A DNA stretch of 64,000 bases from positions 1 to 64,000 of the forward strand of contig CAYSUS010000016.1 in NCBI GenBank assembly GCA_964434165.1, given 5' to 3'. Of the stretch, positions 1-7,290 are shown piece by piece. Made by a program: the position numbers and the translations under genes. This DNA is from CAYSUS01 sp964434165. Lineage in GTDB: Bacteria; Planctomycetota; Planctomycetia; Pirellulales; Thermoguttaceae. Positions within the stretch are counted from its first letter, which is position 1, and every line of letters begins with the position of its first letter. Under the pieces are notes generated by a model. It had not been told where the DNA came from. It saw only the letters and a program-made list of their open reading frames with translations, and searched no databases.

Positions 1-2
1 CG

Positions 3-1604
3 ACCCCGGGAGTCTCGCTGATCTCGCCGCCGCCGCACCACGACATCTACTCGATCGAGGACCTGGCCCAGTTGATCTACGACCTGAAGTGCGCCAACCC
101 CGAGGCCAAGGTCTCGGTCAAGCTGGTCGCCGAAGTGGGCGTGGGCACCGTGGCGGCCGGCGTGGCCAAGGGCAATTCCGACGAGGTGCTCATCAGCGGC
201 CACGACGGCGGCACGGGGGCCAGCCCGCTCTCGTCGATCAAGCACGCGGGCATCCCCTGGGAGATCGGCCTGGCCGAGACCCAGCAGACGCTGGTCAAGA
301 ACGGCCTGCGCGACCGGATCCTCGTGCAGGCCGACGGACAGATGAAGACCGGCCGCGACGTGGTGATCGGGGCCCTGTTGGGCGCCGAACGGTTCGGCTT
401 CGGCACCTCGGCCCTGGTGGCCCTGGGCTGCCTGCTCATGCGGCGATGCCACAACGGCACCTGCCCGGTGGGCATTGCCACGCAGATGCCCGAGCTCCGC
501 GGGAAGTTCGCCGGCAAGGCGGAGTTCGTGGTCCGCTTCCTCACCTTCGTGGCCGAGGAGGTCCGCCAGATCATGGCCGAGCTGGGGTTCCGCACGTTCG
601 ACGCGATGGTCGGGCGCGTGGACCGGCTCTCCTGCCGCAAGGCCCTCGACCACTGGAAGGCCCGGGGCATCGACCTCTCGGCGGTCTTCGCCCGGCCCGA
701 CGATGCCAACGGCTGCCCGATCCGATGCGTTCGCCCGCAGAGCGACACGCGCGAGGACCACCTCGACTGGCAGATCCTTGCCAAGGTCGAGCCGGCGATC
801 GCCAGCCGCCGGCCCGTGATGCTGGAGATGCCGATCCGCAACGTGCACCGCACGGTGGGCACGATTCTCAGCAACCGGATCGCGCGAAGACACGGCGGCC
901 AGGGCCTTCCCGACGGCACGATCGACCTGACCTTCGTGGGCTCGGCCGGACAGAGCTTCGGGGCGTTTCTGGCCCCCGGGGTGACGCTCCGCCTGATCGG
1001 CGACGCCAACGACTACCTGGGCAAGGGGCTCTCGGGCGGGCGGATCGTGGTCAAGACCCCGCCGCAATCGCCCTTCGACCCCAAGGAGAACGTGGTCGTG
1101 GGCAACACGCTCCTCTACGGCGCCACGCGCGGCGAGGTGTTCATCAACGGGCTGGCCGGCGAGCGGTTTGCCGTGCGCAACAGCGGCGTGGTGGCCGTGG
1201 TCGAGGGCGTCGGCGACCACGGCTGCGAGTACATGACCGGCGGAACGGTCGTGGTCGTCGGGCGCACGGGGCGCAACTTCGCCGCCGGGATGAGCGGCGG
1301 CGTGGCCTACGTGCTCGACGAGCACCAGCTCTTCGACACCCTCTGCAACCTCGACATGGTCGATCTGGAGTCGATCTACCAGGAGGAGGACGAGCGCACG
1401 CTCCACGACCTGATCAGCCGGCACTTCAACTGGACCGGCAGCGAACAGGCGCGGAGGATTCTGGAGAACTGGCACGAGATGGCAGGCAAGTTCGTCAAGG
1501 TCATGCCCATCGACTACCGCAAGGCCCTCGAGCGGCTCCGCGAGCGCGAGCGGGTGGGCCAGGACGGCACCCCGGCCACCGAGGAGGTGTTCCAACATGG
1601 CTAA
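3..1604 (+). CDS. gltB: Glutamate synthase large subunit, C-terminal part (5' end outside window)
   Basis: Alpha chain of NADPH-type glutamate synthase, which makes two glutamates from glutamine and 2-oxoglutarate. Only about the last 530 residues are present. The reading frame is open from base 3 and begins in the conserved ISPPPHHDIYSIEDLAQL segment, so the gene starts upstream and the TTG at 72 is not its start. The FMN-binding synthase domain shows GHDGGTGASPLSSIKHAG. The 3Fe-4S cluster cysteines follow as C-x5-C-x4-C in CLLMRRCHNGTCPVGIAT. The C-terminal glycine-rich beta-helix domain (GXGXG) runs through GGTVVVVGRTGRNFAAGMSG. The stop overlaps the gltD start by 8 bp, so the two subunits are translationally coupled. 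Family assignment is secure. Confidence 0.97.
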   Translation, partial: TPGVSLISPPPHHDIYSIEDLAQLIYDLKCANPEAKVSVKLVAEVGVGTVAAGVAKGNSDEVLISGHDGGTGASPLSSIKHAGIPWEIGLAETQQTLVKNGLRDRILVQADGQMKTGRDVVIGALLGAERFGFGTSALVALGCLLMRRCHNGTCPVGIATQMPELRGKFAGKAEFVVRFLTFVAEEVRQIMAELGFRTFDAMVGRVDRLSCRKALDHWKARGIDLSAVFARPDDANGCPIRCVRPQSDTREDHLDWQILAKVEPAIASRRPVMLEMPIRNVHRTVGTILSNRIARRHGGQGLPDGTIDLTFVGSAGQSFGAFLAPGVTLRLIGDANDYLGKGLSGGRIVVKTPPQSPFDPKENVVVGNTLLYGATRGEVFINGLAGERFAVRNSGVVAVVEGVGDHGCEYMTGGTVVVVGRTGRNFAAGMSGGVAYVLDEHQLFDTLCNLDMVDLESIYQEEDERTLHDLISRHFNWTGSEQARRILENWHEMAGKFVKVMPIDYRKALERLRERERVGQDGTPATEEVFQHG

Positions 1605-3036
1605 CCCCACCGGCTTCATCCAGTTCCATCGCGTCGAAATCCCGCATCGCCCCGTCGAAGAGCGGATCCGGGACTGGCAGGAGATCGACCAGCCGCTGGT
1701 GGACGACGTGCTCACCGAGCAGGCCGCACGCTGCATGGACTGCGGCATCCCCTACTGCCACGCCACCGGCTGCCCGGTGAAGAACCGCATCCCCGAGTTC
1801 AACGAGCTGGTGTACTACGGCCGCTGGCGCGAGGCGGCGGACAACCTCCACTCGACGAACAACTTCCCCGAGGTCACCGGGCGCGTGTGCCCGGCCCCGT
1901 GCGAGGCCGCCTGCACCCTGGCCTTCAACGACAAGGCCGTCAACATCAAGCACATCGAGTACCAGATCGCCGAGCGGGCCTTTGCCGAAGGCTGGGTGCG
2001 CCCGCTGCGATCGAGGTACAGGACCGGCCGGCGCGTGGCCGTGGTCGGTTCCGGGCCGGCCGGGCTGGCCGCCGCGCAGCAACTCGCCCGGCACGGGCAT
2101 GAAGTCGTGGTCTTCGAGCGCGACGACCGCATCGGCGGCCTGCTCCGTTACGGCATCCCCGACTTCAAGCTCGACAAGCGGATCATCGACCGCCGCCTGG
2201 AGCAGATGGTCTGCGAGGGCGTGAAGTTCGAGCCGGGCGTCACCGTGGGCGAGGACGTCTCCACCCGGTTCCTCCAGCAGAGCTTCGACGCCGTCTGTTT
2301 GTGCATGGGCGCGGGTCAGCCCCGCCCCCTGACCGTGCCCGGGGCTGACCTTGCCGGGGTCCACTTCGCCATGGACTTCCTCAGCCAGCAGAACCGCCGC
2401 GTGGCCGGCGACCCCGTGGTTCACAACGGCAGCCAGGCGATCCACGCCGCCGGCAAACACGTGGTCGTGATCGGCGGCGGCGATACGGGGAGCGACTGCG
2501 TGGGCACCTCGATCCGCCAGGGCGCCGCGTCGGTAACCCAGATCGAGATCCTCCCCAAACCGCCCGAGCAGCGAAGCCCCGAGACCCCCTGGCCCTTCTG
2601 GCCCAAGATGATGCGGACCTCCAGCTCGCACGAGGAGGGCTGCCAGCGGCGGTGGAGCGTGCTGACCAGGTCGCTCAGCGGGTCGGGGGACCAGGTGCAG
2701 AAGCTCCACGCCTCGGAGATCGACTGGGTCCACGGCGAGCGCGGCTGGCAGATGCAGGAGCGGCCCGGCACCGACTTCACGCTCCAGGCCGACCTCGTAT
2801 TGCTGTCGATGGGATTCCTCCACGTCGTGCGCGAGGGCCTGGTCCAGGAGCTGGCCGTGGAGCTCGACGGGCGCGGCAACGTGGTCGCCCGCGACTGGAT
2901 GACCACCAGGCCGGGCGTGTTCGCCGCCGGCGACACCGTGCGCGGGGCCTCGCTGGTGGTCCACGCCATCAACGAAGGCCGGCTCGCCGCCGCGGCGATC
3001 AGCGAGTGGCTCAAGGCGCATTCCCAGCGGGACTAG
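1597..3036 (+). CDS. gltD: Glutamate synthase small (beta) subunit
   Basis: 479 residues, normal length for GltD. It passes electrons from NADPH through FAD and 4Fe-4S clusters to the large subunit. N-terminal cluster cysteines are seen in CMDCGIPYC, CPVK and VCPAPCEAAC (residues about 48-110). The FAD Rossmann motif VVGSGPAGLAAAQQL lies near residue 150 and the NADPH Rossmann motif VIGGGDTGSDC near residue 289. A strong Shine-Dalgarno GAGGAGGTG (1581-1589) sits 7 nt before the ATG, inside the end of gltB. The gene is followed by palindromic repeats and then by a convergent gene. Confidence 0.97.
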   Translation: MANPTGFIQFHRVEIPHRPVEERIRDWQEIDQPLVDDVLTEQAARCMDCGIPYCHATGCPVKNRIPEFNELVYYGRWREAADNLHSTNNFPEVTGRVCPAPCEAACTLAFNDKAVNIKHIEYQIAERAFAEGWVRPLRSRYRTGRRVAVVGSGPAGLAAAQQLARHGHEVVVFERDDRIGGLLRYGIPDFKLDKRIIDRRLEQMVCEGVKFEPGVTVGEDVSTRFLQQSFDAVCLCMGAGQPRPLTVPGADLAGVHFAMDFLSQQNRRVAGDPVVHNGSQAIHAAGKHVVVIGGGDTGSDCVGTSIRQGAASVTQIEILPKPPEQRSPETPWPFWPKMMRTSSSHEEGCQRRWSVLTRSLSGSGDQVQKLHASEIDWVHGERGWQMQERPGTDFTLQADLVLLSMGFLHVVREGLVQELAVELDGRGNVVARDWMTTRPGVFAAGDTVRGASLVVHAINEGRLAAAAISEWLKAHSQRD

Positions 3037-3045
3037 GCACTTGCC

Positions 3046-3119
3046 AGACTTCCGAAGTCTCCCAGACTTCCGAAGTCTTGATTCGCGCGGACTGATCGCC
3101 TGCCAGACCTCGGAAGTCT
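3046..3119. repeat. Three 15-bp near-perfect palindromes between convergent genes
   Basis: AGACTTCCGAAGTCT occurs at 3046-3060 and 3064-3078, and the variant AGACCTCGGAAGTCT at 3105-3119. Each perfect copy is a 7-bp inverted repeat around one base. They fill the 99-bp gap between the ends of gltD and the convergent heparinase-like gene. This placement fits a bidirectional terminator or a REP-type repeat; which one is inference. Confidence 0.75.
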
Positions 3120-3135
3120 TGACGTGGCCGGCCGC

Positions 3136-4890
3136 CTACCTCGCCTTCCACGCCCCTGCCATCTTGCCGAGCACCAGCGTGCCGTCTTCAAACCAGACGG
3201 TCTGATCGCCGATCTCGATCTTGTCCCCTGAGACCTTCGGCTCCGGCTCCTTTCCCTCGGTGAGGAACAGGAAGCTGTACTTGCGCCCGCCGGCCTCGAC
3301 GACGGTCTCCTTGGCCGCGGTCGGCCCGGTCATCACGAGCATCGCCTCGGCGCCGCTGGCCCCCGAGAAGTCGACGGCCAGGCAGGTCCCTTCCTTGCCG
3401 GTGACGATGGCCGAACCATCGGCCGCGCCGCGGAAGTCGGCCACGCCGTTGCGGATGTATCCCCACTTACGCTTCTTGCCCAGGCCCCAGACTTCGACGC
3501 CGCCGTCCGTCTTCGCCCGGTGCCAGCCCCGTGTGCTCCAGGGCTGGATGGAGATGACGATGTCGTCCTCGTCCTTCCACTGGTTGCGGATCATCACGAA
3601 CTGGTTCTTCTGGTCCATGACCGCAGGCGGGATGCACTCGATCGGGTTCCGCTCCTCCAGATCGAACGGCCAGTTGCAGAAGGCCAGGATCGCGTGGTGC
3701 GGATAGGGGCTGGGCGTGTCGAACGGCGTGCCGTTCTTCTCGTCCAGCTCCTTGAGGTGATGGTTGTAGAACCAGAGAAGCGCGGGCCGCTCGCGCTCGG
3801 TCACGCCGGCGAACCCTTCGCAGAAGTAGCCGGCCCCGCTAATCCCGTCCCGGTCCCAGACGTTGTGCGGGTACGCGCCGCGGCTGGGGAAGTCCATCTT
3901 GCCGTTGCGGGGGACCGTGAGGAAGATCCACTTGAGCGTCATCCACCGCGCGTTGGGGCGCGGGCCGACGTAGTCCTTGCCGCCGGCGATCCTCCACGCC
4001 TGGAGGGCCGGGATGAAGGCGATCTGCGACGACATCGAGCCCGTGCCGTCGCCCTCGGGGAACCAGCCACGATCGCCGAAACCCTCGGTCATGTTGCGGA
4101 CCATGGCCTTGGCGTTCTTCTCCAGCAGCGGGTCGATCTTGTCCATGTCCACGCCCGGGTCGCCGGCGATCGCCAGCAGGGCCAGGGCCGCGCCGCCCAC
4201 CTGCATGCCCCAGTGGTTGCTGGCGGGCATATGGCGCGAGCCCCGGGCGAGCTCGGCCAGGCTCATGTTTTTGCCCTCGTCGTAGTCGGCAATGGCCTGG
4301 GCCACCTTACGGCGGAAGCCCTCGTCCCAGCCGTCGTAACAGAGGTCGTAGCCCACCGCGTACCATCCCAGCGACGGCCCGGCGCGGAGCGCCCCGCCAG
4401 GGGCCTTCCACGAGTAGCGGGCCTCGCGATCGCGGTCGCGCACGCCCTCAAACGCCCACTCGAAGCACTCGCGACCCAGGTCGGCGTACTTCTTCTCGCC
4501 CGTGATCTGGTAGAGGAACCCAAACCCGGCCGCGTGCGAGAGGCTGTACGCCCCCAGGGGCATTTCCTCCTTCGACGGCTTGGGGCCGCCCGACTTGCCG
4601 TAAGCCGAGGTCATGGGGTTCTTATGCTTGGGCATGGCTTCGCCGCCGCCGAGCTGCTCCTTGAGCCGAGCGAGGATCGCCTTGCCCTCGGGCGTCGCGG
4701 CGCGGCGCCGCAGCTCCGCCAGATCGCTCCGCCGGAAGAACAGCCGCGGGTGCTCACCGGCCTCGGGCGCGACGAAGCCCGACACGGGCGACGGCCACGG
4801 CGCGTCCTCGGCCGCGGGGGCTGGGGTGCCCGCCAGGGCGCCAAGGACGCAGAGAAGGATGAGTCTGAGACCGATGCGGATCCCGTTCAT
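3136..4890 (-). CDS. Exported heparinase II/III-like (alginate lyase superfamily) protein
   Basis: 584 residues. The start is placed at ATG 4890 because GGAGG lies 5 nt upstream and a signal peptide follows directly (LRLILLCVLGALAG then APAAE). The frame stays open far upstream, but that part is low-complexity and non-coding in character. The mature protein opens with EHPRLFFRRSDLAELRRRA, the usual entry to the alpha/alpha-toroid of heparinase-like lyases. The toroid follows (LGWYAVGYDLCYDGWD, PASNHWGMQVGGAALALL), and then a beta-rich C-terminal part (IVISIQPWSTRGWH and beyond). It probably acts on an acidic polysaccharide outside the cytoplasm; the substrate is unknown and a non-catalytic role is possible. 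A second, more typical homologue lies at 56282-58282. Confidence 0.8.
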   Translation of the reverse strand: MNGIRIGLRLILLCVLGALAGTPAPAAEDAPWPSPVSGFVAPEAGEHPRLFFRRSDLAELRRRAATPEGKAILARLKEQLGGGEAMPKHKNPMTSAYGKSGGPKPSKEEMPLGAYSLSHAAGFGFLYQITGEKKYADLGRECFEWAFEGVRDRDREARYSWKAPGGALRAGPSLGWYAVGYDLCYDGWDEGFRRKVAQAIADYDEGKNMSLAELARGSRHMPASNHWGMQVGGAALALLAIAGDPGVDMDKIDPLLEKNAKAMVRNMTEGFGDRGWFPEGDGTGSMSSQIAFIPALQAWRIAGGKDYVGPRPNARWMTLKWIFLTVPRNGKMDFPSRGAYPHNVWDRDGISGAGYFCEGFAGVTERERPALLWFYNHHLKELDEKNGTPFDTPSPYPHHAILAFCNWPFDLEERNPIECIPPAVMDQKNQFVMIRNQWKDEDDIVISIQPWSTRGWHRAKTDGGVEVWGLGKKRKWGYIRNGVADFRGAADGSAIVTGKEGTCLAVDFSGASGAEAMLVMTGPTAAKETVVEAGGRKYSFLFLTEGKEPEPKVSGDKIEIGDQTVWFEDGTLVLGKMAGAWKAR

Positions 4891-5020
4891 GATCGCCTCC
4901 GGGTGGTACGAGGATTTCCGGGAGTGGCCGACTGGCCCAGTACGCGGCAACCTAACGCGAGCGGCGCCGGCGTGCAAGCTCCCCAGTGGGGCAACGCCGA
5001 CGACGGGGGACCGAGCTGCG

Positions 5021-5149
5021 CCGTAGCAGGCACTCTGCGTGTGCCGTCCGCCTCCTCCCGGACCGAATGCGGCGTTTCCACCAATCTCTTCCTGGGCCAG
5101 AAGCCGCGCGCCAACGCGGCGGACTGCTCCCTCCGTGTGCCTGCTACGG
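5021..5149. repeat. 13-bp inverted repeat with about 100-bp spacing
   Basis: CCGTAGCAGGCAC at 5021-5033 is matched exactly by its reverse complement GTGCCTGCTACGG at 5137-5149. The space between is non-coding. From memory, similar GTAGCAGGCAC/GTGCC motifs are scattered in planctomycete genomes; I cannot verify that here. Confidence 0.6.
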
Positions 5150-5544
5150 CCGAAGGAACCGCGGGGGTGGTGCGCTGTACTTCCTGCACGAGACCCCCAG
5201 TCGCCGAGCCGATTGGCATCCCGAAACAAGCGGGCGGTGCCGCGGAATCGTTGGTGGTCCTCCAAGCTCACCGTCTTGGAAAGGCTCCACTTGCCCGACT
5301 TCTTGACGCAAACGTCAAGCCGCAAGTCGAGCCAATAAGAAAGGCGACTCCTAGCGGATTCACCGGACTCCCGCCTTTCCAGTCCAGGCTCCTGCCCCGG
5401 GACGCGATGTGAGAGAGCCTGCGACACCCAGCCAGGGTGGACAAGCCATTCTCCGCCCCCCGTCGCTCCTGACGCGGCCGCGGCGCGGCCAAAACGCGAA
5501 GCCGTGGGCGCAAGCCCAGGGGATCCCGATTGCCCTCGCGCCAT

Positions 5545-5880
5545 CCCCACCAAGAGTGTCCAAGAACCGCCGCGCGGCGCGGCCGCGTATCTGGTAGGCT
5601 GAGGAACGTGCAGGCCTGCGCCCGGGCCGCGGCGGCCCGAGGGCCCTGGCCGCGAGGAGACCGTCATGCGTCCACGCCTCTTCCCGTCGAACTGGCCGCC
5701 GACCGTTCGGCACTCCACGGAAGCAGCATCCGCGCGGGCAACGGTGAGGCCATCCCCTCTTATGAGCCGCGAGGGAGGGTGTGGGACCGCCGACGTGGAA
5801 AAACTCAGAACCGCTGACCAAAACGAGACACCGCGGCCCGCACGACGGCATCCGAAGCCGTTGCGGGCAAAGCCCTTCGG
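5545..5880 (-). repeat. Dispersed non-coding element, copy 1 of 2 (about 290 bp)
   Basis: Read on the minus strand, this stretch shares anchors with the plus-strand copy at 50850-51182: a TTTTGGTCAGC-led block (24 of 28 bases identical), then CAGCCTACC, then exactly 26 nt, then TTCTTGGACACTCTT (13 of 15 identical). The distance from the first anchor to the last is similar in both (about 280 and 290 nt). The interior has diverged. No coding signal is shared, so this is either a structured RNA or a mobile-element relic. Confidence 0.55.
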
Positions 5881-6007
5881 CGCGACCGGCCGCCGAGCGG
5901 ATCCGCGCGCCACCGCGCACTTGGGCCCACTCACCAGGGTGGTCTTCCGCAGCTCGGCATACTACTTCCACTCGTGTCCAGGCACCTGCCTGGGGGCGTG
6001 TTGACTT

Positions 6008-6083
6008 GGAGGCTCCGCCTCCGCTCGGCAACCTCGGAGGCAGGGCCTCCCTTGCAGTGCGTTCCAGGGCAGACCCTGGAACG
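6008..6083. repeat. Row of three hairpins, REP-like
   Basis: GGAGGC-TCC-GCCTCC at 6008-6022, GGAGGC-AGG-GCCTCC at 6036-6050, and a 10-bp perfect stem CGTTCCAGGG/CCCTGGAACG with a 4-nt loop at 6060-6083. These resemble the 'CGTTCC...GGAACG' repeats common in environmental genomes (from memory). They lie upstream of the SMP-30-like gene and outside coding sequence. Confidence 0.65.
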
Positions 6084-6126
6084 AGTGCCACGAATTCCGC
6101 CGCGGGCATTCCGCCCCGCGGGAGGG

Positions 6127-6132
6127 TATGAT
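6127..6132 (+). promoter_or_regulatory. Candidate -10 box for the SMP-30-like gene
   Basis: TATGAT in an AT-poor setting, giving an mRNA leader of about 85 nt before the ATG at 6224. I find no good -35 element, so this is tentative. Confidence 0.3.
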
Positions 6133-6223
6133 GGGGACCGGCTGGCGCCCACCGCCGCCTCCCAGGACGTCGCGCTTCGGCGAGTGCGACGATCCATCCC
6201 CGCAGTCCCACCAGGAGCTGACC

Positions 6224-7168
6224 ATGACCTACCGCTTGCCATCGAGAGTCGTCGCCCGGCCGTTCGTGCCCGTCCTGGTTGCCGTCCTGGGTTGCGGGGC
6301 CACGTGCCCGCAATGGGCGGCGGCCGAGGGGCAGAGCCGCATCATCGCCCCGGGCGCCGAGGTGGAGAAGCTGGCCGACGGGTTCAAGTTCACTGAGGGG
6401 CCGGCGTGCGACCGTGAGGGCAACGTCCTGTTCACCGACCAGCCCAACGACCGCATCCTCAAGTGGTCGGTCGACGGGAAGCTCTCGACCTTCATGCAGC
6501 CGTGCGGCCGGTCGAACGGGCTGTGCTTCGACGCCGACGGGAACCTCTGGGCGTGCGCCGATGAGAAGAACGAGCTGTGGTGCATCCAGCCCGACGGCAA
6601 GACGAAGAAGGTCGTGGTCAAGGACTATGCCGGCAAGCTGCTCAACGGGCCCAACGACCTGTGGATTCGGCCCGACGGCGGGCTCTACTTCTCCGATCCT
6701 TTCTACAAGCGCCCCTACTGGAAGCGTGGCCCCATGGAGCAGGAACTGCAGGCCGTGTACTATCTCTCCCCGGATCGCAAGAAGCTGGTCCGCGTGGCCG
6801 ACGACCTGAAGCAGCCCAACGGCGTGATCGGCACGCCCGACGGCAAGACCCTCTACGTGGCCGACATCCGCGCGGGGAAGACCTACGCCTACGACGTCCG
6901 GGAGGACGGCTCGCTGGACAGCAAGCGGCTGTTCTGCGCGATGGGCTCCGACGGGATGACCATCGACAGCCAGGGCAACGTTTACCTCACCGGCAAGGGC
7001 GTGACCGTGTTCAACCCGAAGGGCGAGAAGATCGAGCACATCCCGATCGACGCCGGCTGGACGGCCAACGTCTGCTTCGGCGGCAAGGACCGGCAGACGC
7101 TGCTCATCACGGCCAAGGACGGTCTCTTCGGCCTGCGCATGCAGGTCAAGGGCGTCGGCAGCCAGTAG
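6224..7168 (+). CDS. Exported SMP-30/gluconolactonase-like lactonase
   Basis: 314 residues from ATG 6224. AGGAG lies 6 nt upstream, and the start is followed by a signal peptide (PFVPVLVAVLGCGATC then AAAEG). The body is a six-bladed propeller of the SMP-30/gluconolactonase/luciferin-regenerating enzyme family. Supporting motifs are FTEGPACDREGNVLFTD, SNGLCFDADGNLWACAD, NGPNDLWIRPDGGLYFSDP, QPNGVIGTPDGKTLYVAD and GSDGMTIDSQGNVYLT. The Glu, Asn and Asp metal-ligand positions appear present. The likely reaction is hydrolysis of a sugar lactone outside the cytoplasm. The gene stands alone, converging on the FAD oxidoreductase gene, with a dispersed repeat between them. Confidence 0.9.
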   Translation: MTYRLPSRVVARPFVPVLVAVLGCGATCPQWAAAEGQSRIIAPGAEVEKLADGFKFTEGPACDREGNVLFTDQPNDRILKWSVDGKLSTFMQPCGRSNGLCFDADGNLWACADEKNELWCIQPDGKTKKVVVKDYAGKLLNGPNDLWIRPDGGLYFSDPFYKRPYWKRGPMEQELQAVYYLSPDRKKLVRVADDLKQPNGVIGTPDGKTLYVADIRAGKTYAYDVREDGSLDSKRLFCAMGSDGMTIDSQGNVYLTGKGVTVFNPKGEKIEHIPIDAGWTANVCFGGKDRQTLLITAKDGLFGLRMQVKGVGSQ

Positions 7169-7184
7169 GGCGGCCGCCAAATCC

Positions 7185-7290
7185 CCTTGCGCCATTCTGG
7201 GATGGGATAATTGGCCATGACCCTTTTGCCCCCAGCGGCCCGAAGGGTGTTTCGCACCAAGGGGTCCTGACCCCCTTTTCCCTATTTCCC
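7185..7290 (-). repeat. Dispersed palindromic intergenic element, copy A
   Basis: Read on the minus strand it contains GGTGCGAAACACCC, TTCGGGCCGCTGGGGGC and a GGGGTCAGGACCCC palindrome, and it ends in GGCGCAAGG. Copies B (41191-41300) and C (48044-48160) match it. It fills the gap between convergent genes and covers the stop codon of the FAD oxidoreductase gene (7282-7284). A terminator role is plausible. Confidence 0.7.

Larger units (their letters stand above)
4891..6223. other. 1.3-kb intergenic region with dispersed repeats, no convincing gene
   Basis: Open frames on both strands here are arginine/proline-rich and have no family signature, so I call none. The stretch holds a 13-bp inverted repeat (5021-5149), one copy of a roughly 290-bp non-coding element also found at 50.9 kb, and a row of three hairpins (6008-6083). 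It separates two divergently transcribed genes, so it must also hold their promoters. Confidence 0.7.

Noticed and set aside
1501..3021. Long minus-strand open frame opposite gltD
   Set aside because: High GC leaves long antisense frames. The sequence is low-complexity and gltD on the plus strand is unmistakable.
5021..5149. Insertion sequence with terminal inverted repeats
   Set aside because: Only about 100 bp between the 13-bp arms, no transposase and no target-site duplication seen.
4891..5934. Upstream in-frame extension of the heparinase-like gene
   Set aside because: No homology features, a clear Shine-Dalgarno plus signal peptide at 4890, and the extension runs through dispersed repeats.
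5360..7195. 611-codon minus-strand frame opposite the SMP-30-like gene
   Set aside because: Mirror of a well-supported plus-strand propeller protein; no family motif of its own.
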